Part shown: piece by piece, positions 1 through 5,311 of the stretch
How positions within the stretch are numbered: position 1 is the stretch's first letter
How the letters are laid out: every line of letters begins with the position of its first letter
Assembly: GCA_030840185.1 (NCBI GenBank)
Contig: JAUZFY010000126.1
Coordinates: forward strand, 1-5,311
Direction: 5' to 3'
From: Microbacteriaceae bacterium
GTDB taxonomy: Bacteria > Actinomycetota > Actinomycetes > Actinomycetales > Microbacteriaceae
Length of the DNA: 5,311 bases
Program-made: the position numbers and the translations under genes
The notes under the pieces: model-generated
Database searches by the model: none
Seen by the model: only the letters and a program-made list of their open reading frames with translations
What the model was told of the DNA's origin: nothing

Positions 1-1287
1 CATCCACTTGGAAAGCACGACCTTCTGCTGGTTGCCGCCGGATAGCTTCCCCGTGATGGCGAGCACGCTTGGCGCCTTGATGTTGAGGCTCTTGCGATAG
101 CCCTCGGCGACCGTCGACTCCTTGAGGCTGTCGACGAAGCCGAATGCCGACGCGAGCTTGCCGAGCGCGGATCCCGAAATGTTCCTGGTGATGTCGTCGA
201 GCAGGTTGAGTCCGTAGCGCTTGCGGTCCTCGGTTGCGTAAGCCAGACCGTTCTTGATCGCCGCGGGAACGGACGAGGTGTCGATCTTCTCGCCGCGCTT
301 GTAGACCGTGCCCGAGATGTTCGTGCCGTAGCTGTGACCGAACACGCTCATCGCAAGCTCGGTGCGGCCGGCACCCATGAGTCCCGCGATGCCGACGATC
401 TCACCGGCCCGCACGGACAGGTTCGCCGAATTGACGACGAGTCGGGACGAGTCGAGCGCGTGGTGCACAGTCCAGTTCTCGATCCTCAGCAGTTCGGCGC
501 CGATGTTCGGAGCGTGCTCCGGGAAGCGGCTCTCGAGATCCCGGCCGACCATGCCCTTGATGATCCGGGCCTCGCTAACCTCGTCGGCGTGCATGTCGAT
601 CGTTTCGATCGTCTTGCCGTCCCGGATGATGGTGACCTTGTCGGCGATGGCCTTGATCTCGTTGAGCTTGTGGCTGTTGATGATCGACGTGATGCCTTCG
701 GCCTGGAGGCTCTTGATCAACTCGAGGAGGTGGGCGGAGTCTTCGTCGTTAAGGGCCGCGGTCGGTTCGTCGAGGATGAGCAGCTTCACCCGCTTGGAGA
801 GAGCCTTGGCGATCTCGACGAGTTGTTGCTTACCGACCCCGAGGTCGGTGACCTTGGTGACCGGGTTGTCGTGCAGACCGACCCGGTTCAGGAGCTTCGC
901 CGCCTCGACGTTGGTCTTGTTCCAGTCGATCCAGCCGTTGTTCTGCTGCTCGTTGCCGAGAAAGATGTTCTCCGCGATCGACAGGTACGGGCTGAGCGCG
1001 AGCTCCTGGTGGATGATGACGACGCCGGCCGCCTCGGAATCATTGATGCTCTTGAAGGCCACCGGCGACCCCTCGAAGGTGATGTCGCCCTCGTACGTTC
1101 CGTGCCGATAGACCCCGCTCAGCACCTTCATGAGCGTTGACTTGCCGGCGCCGTTCTCGCCACAGATGGCGTGAACCTGCCCGAGCTCGACGGCGAGGGA
1201 AACTTCCTGCAGCGCCTTGACGCCGGGGAAGGTCTTGGTGATGCCACGCATCTCCAGAATGTTTGTTGTCACAGCTTCTTCTTCCAT
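1..1287 (-). CDS. mmsA: Multiple-monosaccharide ABC transporter ATP-binding protein (MmsA/GguA type), 3' end cut by window edge
   Basis: This is the cytoplasmic energy-coupling subunit of a CUT2-type sugar importer. It hydrolyses ATP to drive uptake of sugar delivered by the ChvE-like lipoprotein encoded just upstream. The reading frame is open from the ATG at 1287 to the window edge, giving exactly 429 codons; the family is about 500 residues, so the last part is missing. Two nucleotide-binding domains are visible. Domain 1 has Walker [10 protein letters not shown] (43-51), Q-loop Q94 in HQELAL, a family-typical degenerate signature LGVGKQQ (149-155) and Walker B LLILDEPT (169-176). Domain 2 has a degenerate Walker [11 protein letters not shown] (302-311), and a canonical signature LSGGNQQ (415-421). 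Its Walker B lies outside the window. The start is uncertain. The ATG at 1287 lacks a Shine-Dalgarno sequence, while a GTG at 1272 follows a purine-rich stretch and begins [10 protein letters not shown], which better matches the usual family N-terminus. The family call is firm. Sugar specificity is inferred from the arabinose genes. Confidence 0.93.
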   Translation of the reverse strand, partial: MEEEAVTTNILEMRGITKTFPGVKALQEVSLAVELGQVHAICGENGAGKSTLMKVLSGVYRHGTYEGDITFEGSPVAFKSINDSEAAGVVIIHQELALSPYLSIAENIFLGNEQQNNGWIDWNKTNVEAAKLLNRVGLHDNPVTKVTDLGVGKQQLVEIAKALSKRVKLLILDEPTAALNDEDSAHLLELIKSLQAEGITSIINSHKLNEIKAIADKVTIIRDGKTIETIDMHADEVSEARIIKGMVGRDLESRFPEHAPNIGAELLRIENWTVHHALDSSRLVVNSANLSVRAGEIVGIAGLMGAGRTELAMSVFGHSYGTNISGTVYKRGEKIDTSSVPAAIKNGLAYATEDRKRYGLNLLDDITRNISGSALGKLASAFGFVDSLKESTVAEGYRKSLNIKAPSVLAITGKLSGGNQQKVVLSKWM

Positions 1288-1305
1288 GCGGGGAGGAGCG
1301 ATGAA

Positions 1306-1339
1306 GCACTGGCGGCGGGAATCATCCCGCCGCCAGTGC
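1306..1339 (-). promoter_or_regulatory. Intercistronic stem-loop between the binding-protein and ATPase genes
   Basis: A perfect inverted repeat fills most of the 66-bp spacer. The left arm GCACTGGCGGCGGGA (1306-1320) is the exact reverse complement of the right arm TCCCGCCGCCAGTGC (1325-1339), with a 4-nt loop. In the transcript this is a 15-bp, very GC-rich hairpin starting 14 nt after the binding-protein stop codon and ending 18 nt before the first possible ATPase start. The bases that follow it in the transcript (TTCATCGC) are not a T-tract, so it is not a canonical intrinsic terminator. In many ABC operons such structures protect the upstream binding-protein mRNA from 3' decay or cause partial termination, so that binding protein outnumbers ATPase. 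That role is inferred here; the structure is directly visible. Confidence 0.85.
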
Positions 1340-1353
1340 CGGGTGGGGCGCAC

Positions 1354-2481
1354 CTACTTGAGGTCAGCCTCGGTGTAGTAACCGCTGTCGAGGAGAACCT
1401 TCTTGTAGTTGTCCTTCGTGACGACGGTGGGCTGGAAGAGGAAGGTCGGAACAACCTTCACCTTGTTGTCATAGCTCTTGGTGTCGTTCACCTGCGGCGT
1501 CTTGCCGGTAAGGATGTCGTTGGCCATCTCCGCAGCCTTGTCGGCAAGCTTGCGAGTGTCCTTGTACACCGTGGAGTACTGCTGGCCGGCGATGATCGAC
1601 TTCACCGAAGCCGCCTCAGCGTCCTGACCGGTGATGATCGGCAGCGGCTTGGTTGCCGAGCCGTATCCGGCGCCCTGGAGCGCCGAGATGATGCCGATCG
1701 AGAGGCCGTCGTACGGTGACAGCACGCCGTTCACGTTGGATCCGTCCGAATAGGACTTCGCCACTAGGTTCTGCATGCGTGCCTTAGCCGTTGCCGGGTC
1801 CCACTGCTGGGTCGCGACCTGAGTAAAGCCGGTCTGTCCGCTCTTAATGACGATGGTGCCGTCGTCGATGTACTTCTTCAGGGTGTCCATCGCGCCGTTG
1901 AAGAAGAAGGTCGCGTTGTTGTCGTCCGCACTTCCCGCGAAGAGTTCGACGTTGAACGGTCCCTTCTTGCCGGTCGGTTTGCCAGCGGCGTCGAGAACCC
2001 CGAGGCCGGTGAGCAAGCTGTTCGCCTGGTCGACGCCGACCTTGTAATTGTCGAACGAGACGTAGTAGTCGACGTTCTTGTCGCCGGTGAGCAGTCGGTC
2101 GTAGGAAATGACCTTGATGCCGGCCTTCGCCGCGGTGTCGAGCTGGTCGCTCAACGACCCACCGTCGATGGACGCGACGATGAGGATCTTCGCGCCCTTC
2201 GTGATCATGTTGCTGACCTGAAGCACCTGCTGCGGGATTTTGTTGTCCGCGTACTCGAGGTCGACCTTGTAGCCGAGCTTTTCGAGGTCGGACTTGACGG
2301 CGTCGCCGTCCTTGATCCAGCGTTCGGAAACCTTCGTCGGCATGGCGACGCCGACGAGAGCTCCCTTGTTGTTGCTGCTGGCGCTCGAGGTGGTGGTGCT
2401 TGCCCGGCCGCCGGAGCAGGCAGCAAGCGACAGCGCGAGCCCCACTGCCGCGACGCCGATAAGAAGCCTTCTTGTTTTCAC
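1354..2481 (-). CDS. chvE: ChvE-type multiple-monosaccharide ABC transporter substrate-binding lipoprotein
   Basis: This is the extracytoplasmic sugar receptor of the importer and belongs to the periplasmic-binding-protein type 1 (Peripla_BP_4) family. The 375-residue product starts with a lipoprotein signal: basic MKTRR, a hydrophobic core (6-18) and lipobox LAAC, with the lipidated Cys at 22. A Ser/Thr/Asn-rich linker follows (about 24-39), as expected for tethering to the outer face of a Gram-positive membrane. The two-lobe fold then begins at LVGVAMPTK (42-50). Family hallmarks are ADNKIPQQV (78-86), ISYDRLL (125-131), YYVSFDN (139-145) and TGQDAE (284-289), closest to ChvE and XylF rather than to E. 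coli AraF. The start codon is GTG, chosen because AAAGGGA lies 6 nt upstream and the signal peptide begins there. The gene lies between araA and the ATPase gene, each separated from it by a structured spacer. L-arabinose as the ligand is inferred from the neighbours; ChvE relatives bind several aldoses, so D-xylose, D-galactose or D-glucose are also possible. Confidence 0.95.
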   Translation of the reverse strand: MKTRRLLIGVAAVGLALSLAACSGGRASTTTSSASSNNKGALVGVAMPTKVSERWIKDGDAVKSDLEKLGYKVDLEYADNKIPQQVLQVSNMITKGAKILIVASIDGGSLSDQLDTAAKAGIKVISYDRLLTGDKNVDYYVSFDNYKVGVDQANSLLTGLGVLDAAGKPTGKKGPFNVELFAGSADDNNATFFFNGAMDTLKKYIDDGTIVIKSGQTGFTQVATQQWDPATAKARMQNLVAKSYSDGSNVNGVLSPYDGLSIGIISALQGAGYGSATKPLPIITGQDAEAASVKSIIAGQQYSTVYKDTRKLADKAAEMANDILTGKTPQVNDTKSYDNKVKVVPTFLFQPTVVTKDNYKKVLLDSGYYTEADLK

Positions 2482-2482
2482 T

Positions 2483-2497
2483 GTGAATCCCTTTCAC
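2483..2497 (-). promoter_or_regulatory. Ribosome-binding site of the chvE-like gene, within a small hairpin
   Basis: In transcript sense the leader reads GTGAA-AGGGA-TTCAC-A, then the GTG start. AAAGGGA (2488-2494) is the Shine-Dalgarno sequence, 6 nt from the start codon, and it supports starting translation at 2481. The flanking GTGAA and TTCAC are exact reverse complements, so the AGGGA core would sit in the 5-nt loop of a 5-bp hairpin one base from the start codon. The ribosome-binding site is well supported. The hairpin is short and could be chance. Confidence 0.65.
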
Positions 2498-2536
2498 TTA
2501 CCCATTAGGACGTCGTTGTCATCTGTGGTGCTGTGC

Positions 2537-2567
2537 GAACGCGTCCTCGTCCCCGTCGGACGCGTTC
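2537..2567 (-). promoter_or_regulatory. Intercistronic inverted repeat between araA and the chvE-like gene
   Basis: A perfect inverted repeat lies in the 124-bp gap (2482-2605). GAACGCGTCC (2537-2546) is the exact reverse complement of GGACGCGTTC (2558-2567), with an 11-nt spacer. In the transcript it begins 38 nt after the araA stop codon. No T-tract follows, so a classical Rho-independent terminator is unlikely. It could be an mRNA-stabilising or processing hairpin separating enzyme genes from transporter genes, a partial terminator, or a dyad operator for a regulator of an internal promoter. I see no convincing -35/-10 pair in the rest of the gap. The structure is seen directly; its function is inferred. 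Confidence 0.7.
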
Positions 2568-2605
2568 CTCGCCGAGTGACCCGGCAAGTTCTGGGGGGCG
2601 CGTCG

Positions 2606-4126
2606 CTACAGGCGCTGCGCAAGCCGGTAGTACGCCTGGTTCCATCGCAATTCGCGAGCAAATTCGCGGAGGTTGGTGTGCCTGTCGATCACGACAAGCT
2701 CGTTCTTGGCGATCTCCGCGAAGTCCTCGAAAACCTCGAGTCCAACGGCCGTCGACATGACGGTGTGGTGGGCGGCACCGGCGGTGAGCCACGCCGCGGC
2801 GCTTGTGGCGAAGTCGGGTTCCGGCCGCCAGACCGCGCGTGCCACCGGAAGACTCGGGAGTGGATGCGGCAGGTCCACTACTTCGACGACGTTGGCGACG
2901 AGCCGGAACCGGTCGCGCATGTCGCTCAGCGCGACGACGATACCGGGTCCGGCATCCGTATCGAAGACGAGTCGAACGGGGTCTTCGCGACCGCCGATGC
3001 CAAGCGGGTGCACCTCGAGTCTCGGGCGGGAAGTCGTGAGCGTCGGGCAGACCTCGAGCATGTGGGCGCCGAGGATGAGCTCTTCGCCGGGAACGAGGTC
3101 GTAGCTGTAGTCCTCCATGAGGGACGCACCGCCTGCCAGCCCCGAGCCCATGACCTTCGCCGCGCGCACGAGCACCGCGGTTTTCCAGTCGCCCTCCGCT
3201 CCGAACCCGTAGCCGTCGGCCATGAGGCGCTGAACCGCGAGTCCGGGCAGCTGACGCAGCCCGCCCAAGTCCTCGAAGCTCGTGGTGAACGCGCTGAAAC
3301 CGCCCGCCTCGAGGAAGGCCCGCAGCCCGAGCTCGATTCGCGCGCCGTAGCGCAACGAGTCATGCCGCTCCGCCCCGCGGCGGAGCTCGGGGGCAACCTC
3401 GTAGAGCTCCTCATACTCCGCCACGAGTGCGTCAACATCGGACTCGGCCGCCGCGTCCACCGCTTCGACCAGCTCGTTGACCCCCCAAGAGTTAACCTGA
3501 ACGCCGAACTGCAGCTCGGCCTCGGTCTTGTCACCCTCCGTCACCGCGACGAAGCGCATGTTGTCGCCGAATCGGGCGAGCTTGAGCTCGTGCGTTGCCG
3601 CCCACGCCGCTGCGGCGCGGCTCCACGTTCCTATCTTGGTCGTGACCTCCGGATTGGAGACATGACCAACGACGGTCTTTCTCGCGACCCCGAGTCGGGT
3701 TTGGATGTAACCGAACTCCCGGTCGCCGTGGGCGGCCTGGTTGAGGTTCATGAAGTTCATGTCGATTTCGGACCATGGCAGTTCGACGTTGGCCTGGGTG
3801 TGCAGGTGAAGCAGCGGCTTGCGCAGCAGGTCGAGTCCGGTGATCCACATTTTCGCCGGGCTGAAGGTGTGCATCCAGGCGACGACGCCGATCACGTTGT
3901 CGAGCGCATTGACTTCGAGGGCCATCTTGCGAATCGACTCGGAGTCCTTCAGGACCGGCTTCCAGCGGACGGTCACCGGGATGTCGGGCGAGGCCTCGAT
4001 AGCGCGCACGATCTCCACGGATTGCTCGGCCACCTGGGCGAGGGTCTCCTCGCCGTACAGATTTTGGCTTCCCGTGACAAACCAGACTTCGAGCGTCTTG
4101 AGATCTGGGACGATACTTCGACTCAT
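2606..4126 (-). CDS. araA: L-arabinose isomerase
   Basis: This cytoplasmic enzyme interconverts L-arabinose and L-ribulose, the first step of bacterial arabinose catabolism. The complete 506-residue product matches the usual family length (E. coli AraA is 500). The N-terminus [13 protein letters not shown] (13-25) and the segment [15 protein letters not shown] (81-95) are family signatures. The Mn-binding residues known from E. coli (E306, E333, H350, H450) correspond to E311 in [10 protein letters not shown]338 in [10 protein letters not shown]355 in [10 protein letters not shown], and H454 in AAHHT. The near-constant offset (+5, +5, +5, +4) supports an intact active site. The ATG at 4126 overlaps the araD stop as ATGA, and AGGAG lies 7 nt upstream inside the araD 3' end, so the start is well supported. 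It is the last enzyme gene of the araB-araD-araA run; a structured gap separates it from the transport genes. The call is firm. Confidence 0.98.
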   Translation of the reverse strand: MSRSIVPDLKTLEVWFVTGSQNLYGEETLAQVAEQSVEIVRAIEASPDIPVTVRWKPVLKDSESIRKMALEVNALDNVIGVVAWMHTFSPAKMWITGLDLLRKPLLHLHTQANVELPWSEIDMNFMNLNQAAHGDREFGYIQTRLGVARKTVVGHVSNPEVTTKIGTWSRAAAAWAATHELKLARFGDNMRFVAVTEGDKTEAELQFGVQVNSWGVNELVEAVDAAAESDVDALVAEYEELYEVAPELRRGAERHDSLRYGARIELGLRAFLEAGGFSAFTTSFEDLGGLRQLPGLAVQRLMADGYGFGAEGDWKTAVLVRAAKVMGSGLAGGASLMEDYSYDLVPGEELILGAHMLEVCPTLTTSRPRLEVHPLGIGGREDPVRLVFDTDAGPGIVVALSDMRDRFRLVANVVEVVDLPHPLPSLPVARAVWRPEPDFATSAAAWLTAGAAHHTVMSTAVGLEVFEDFAEIAKNELVVIDRHTNLREFARELRWNQAYYRLAQRL

Positions 4127-4821
4127 TCAAATGCTCCTGTCGGGTCTTGCCCGTAGACGTTTTGGTAGCGATCGAACAGTGCGTCGATCGAGTGCTGGGG
4201 CATCGGAATCGGTTCGCCGAGCTGCCGGGAGATGTGCACGGTTCGGGCGACGTCTTCTGCCATCACCGCGGCCTTGACCGCGTCCCTCGGGTTCTTGCCG
4301 ATGGTGAATACACCGTGATTCTGCATGAGCACCGCGCGCGAACGGTGGCCGGCGAGCGTCGCGACGATGCCACGACCGATCGAATCGTCGCCGATGGTTG
4401 CGAAGGGTCCGACCGGGATCTCCCCACCGAATTCATCCGCCTGCCCGGTGATCACGCACGGGATGGCCTCACCGCGCGCGGCCCAGGCCGTGGCGTAGGT
4501 GGAGTGGGTGTGCACGACGCCGTGTACCGCAGGCATGTTCCGATAGACAAACGCGTGAGTGGCGGTGTCGCTTGACGGGGCGTGGCCGCCCTCAATGACC
4601 GTGCCATCCAAGTCGCACAGGATCATGGTCTCGGGGGTCAGGTCGTCGTACTCGACGCCGCTCGGCTTGATCACGAAGAGGTCGGTTCCCGGAACTCGGC
4701 CGGAGATGTTGCCACCGGTCCAGATCACGAGGCTGTAGCGAACCAACAGCTCGTGCAGTCTCGCAACGTCAGCCCGCACTTCGAGGATCGCCTCGGCACC
4801 GTCGGGCGTCGTGGTGGTCAT
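4123..4821 (-). CDS. araD: L-ribulose-5-phosphate 4-epimerase
   Basis: This cytoplasmic zinc enzyme converts L-ribulose 5-phosphate to D-xylulose 5-phosphate, the last step feeding arabinose into the pentose phosphate pathway. The 232-residue product is a class II aldolase/adducin-fold protein of normal length (E. coli AraD is 231). Residues matching the known active site are visible: Zn ligands D85 (in PSSDTATH), H104 and H106 (in VVHTHS) and H169 (in QNHGVF), catalytic D129 (in GQADEFGG) and Y223 (in VYGQ). The phosphate-binding regions WTGGNIS (34-40) and [11 protein letters not shown] (51-61) are present. The ATG at 4821 overlaps the araB stop by 4 bp (ATGA) and has no strong Shine-Dalgarno sequence, which suggests reinitiation after araB. 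The 3' end overlaps araA in the same way. Related epimerases of ascorbate catabolism (UlaF) share the fold, but the araB/araA neighbours make AraD the clear choice. Confidence 0.97.
   Translation of the reverse strand: MTTTTPDGAEAILEVRADVARLHELLVRYSLVIWTGGNISGRVPGTDLFVIKPSGVEYDDLTPETMILCDLDGTVIEGGHAPSSDTATHAFVYRNMPAVHGVVHTHSTYATAWAARGEAIPCVITGQADEFGGEIPVGPFATIGDDSIGRGIVATLAGHRSRAVLMQNHGVFTIGKNPRDAVKAAVMAEDVARTVHISRQLGEPIPMPQHSIDALFDRYQNVYGQDPTGAFE
4134..4138 (-). promoter_or_regulatory. Ribosome-binding site of araA
   Basis: AGGAG on the minus strand lies 7 nt before the araA ATG and inside the last codons of araD. It fixes the araA start and lets ribosomes load independently of the ATGA overlap. 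The araD start has no comparable motif, so the two overlapping junctions may differ in how strongly they depend on coupling. Confidence 0.75.
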
Positions 4822-5311
4822 GACGGGTCCGGCCGCTCGCGGAGGTCGGACCCCGGGGCACTGTCGTCCGGGCCGGCGGGTGCTGTCGTTGCGGCCCCGC
4901 TCTGTGTGGCTGCGTAACCGATCCGGCGAAGCGCCGCGAGACGATGCATCACGTCGTTCCCTCCCCGACCGAAGTAGTCGTGCAGAGTTTTGTACTCCGC
5001 ATAGAGCGCGTCGTAGGCATCCGCGGCCGCTGAATTCGGGGTGTACACATCCCGATTGACCCGACCCATCGCCGCTCCGCCCTCGAGAACATCGGCGTAC
5101 GCTCCCGCCGCGACGGCCGCGTGAATGGCTGACCCGAGGGCGGGACCCTGGTCGCTCGCGATGGTCGAGATCGGCATCCGCAGCACATCGCTGTAGATCT
5201 GCATCAGGTAGGCGTTTCGCACGAGGCCACCCGCCGCCACGAACTCGGTGACCGGGACGCCGCTCGCATTGAAGGTCTCGACGATCATTCGCGTGCCGAA
5301 GGCGGTCGCCT
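4818..5311 (-). CDS. araB: L-ribulokinase, C-terminal part (5' end outside the window)
   Basis: This FGGY-family kinase transfers phosphate from ATP to L-ribulose, giving L-ribulose 5-phosphate. Only the last 163 whole codons are present. The frame runs open to the right edge (ATAFGTRMIVETF reads through it), so the internal ATG at 5288 is not the true start. With about 560 residues usual for AraB, roughly 400 are missing. Visible FGGY C-terminal landmarks are AAGGLVRNAYLMQIYSDVL (residues 25-43 of the fragment), part of the nucleotide-binding lobe, and SDQGPALGSAIHAAVAAGAY (52-71), which closely resembles the ASDQ...ALGAAI segment of known ribulokinases. After the final helices the protein ends in a low-complexity Ala/Pro/Gly/Asp/Ser-rich tail of about 30 residues that overlaps the start of araD. 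The family is certain from the fragment. Ribulose as substrate follows from the araD and araA neighbours. Confidence 0.93.
   Translation of the reverse strand, partial: ATAFGTRMIVETFNASGVPVTEFVAAGGLVRNAYLMQIYSDVLRMPISTIASDQGPALGSAIHAAVAAGAYADVLEGGAAMGRVNRDVYTPNSAAADAYDALYAEYKTLHDYFGRGGNDVMHRLAALRRIGYAATQSGAATTAPAGPDDSAPGSDLRERPDPS

Noticed and set aside
334..1140. Plus-strand open frames of about 250-270 codons opposite the ATPase gene
   Set aside because: They are antisense shadows of a well-supported ABC ATPase frame, with no domain and no convincing start context.
1306..1339. Rho-independent terminator ending the operon after the binding-protein gene
   Set aside because: The stem is strong, but no T-tract follows on the minus strand and the ATPase gene of the same transporter starts within about 20-35 nt, so full termination there makes little sense.
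2482..2498. CRP/GlxR-like half-sites, TGTGA and TCACT, upstream of the chvE-like gene
   Set aside because: The spacing is 7 nt rather than 6, the second half-site is imperfect, and the sequence overlaps the Shine-Dalgarno region; a ribosome-binding hairpin explains it better.
2482..2536. Internal promoter directly before the chvE-like gene
   Set aside because: ATGACA and TAATGG hexamer-like words are present on the minus strand, but they are only about 9 nt apart, too close for a sigma-70-type promoter. No other pair stands out.
2294..4156. A 620-codon open frame on the plus strand opposite araA
   Set aside because: It lies antisense to araA and the start of the binding-protein gene. Its composition (Arg, Val, Glu and Asp rich, no domain) is what the complement of a GC-rich coding sequence gives, and it has no recognisable family. 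The minus-strand genes have intact active sites.
4818..5288. A free-standing 156-residue protein starting at the ATG at 5288
   Set aside because: The frame stays open upstream to the window edge with conserved kinase residues (ATAFGTR), so this ATG is an internal methionine of araB.

Overview
The window carries one polar, co-directional gene block, all transcribed on the minus strand (right to left as numbered). It is the catabolic and uptake section of an L-arabinose utilisation operon. High G+C content, GC-rich third codon positions, a lipoprotein-type solute-binding protein and the gene order point to a high-GC Gram-positive (Actinomycetota). A Microbacteriaceae-like organism is plausible, but that is inference and cannot be settled from the sequence alone.

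In transcription order the window holds: (1) the last 163 codons of L-ribulokinase (araB), cut by the right edge; (2) L-ribulose-5-phosphate 4-epimerase (araD), complete; (3) L-arabinose isomerase (araA), complete; (4) a 124-bp gap with a perfect 10-bp inverted repeat and a compact ribosome-binding-site hairpin; (5) a ChvE-type multiple-monosaccharide-binding lipoprotein, complete; (6) a 66-bp gap filled mostly by a perfect 15-bp stem with a 4-nt loop; (7) the first 429 codons of the double-domain ABC-transporter ATPase (MmsA/GguA type), cut by the left edge just after its second signature motif. The matching permease is expected just beyond the left edge. The rest of araB and the operon promoter and regulator are expected beyond the right edge.

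The genes form one pathway. The lipoprotein captures sugar outside the membrane and the ATPase, with the unseen permease, drives uptake. AraA converts L-arabinose to L-ribulose, AraB phosphorylates it, and AraD epimerises it to D-xylulose 5-phosphate for the pentose phosphate pathway. The three enzyme genes overlap by 4 bp at each junction (ATGA), which suggests translational coupling. The transport genes are instead set apart by structured spacers, which suggests that their dosage is tuned separately.

No RNA genes, insertion sequences, CRISPR arrays, attachment sites or origins were seen. I found no evidence of a wholly new system. The most notable non-coding signals are the two perfect intercistronic stem-loops flanking the binding-protein gene.
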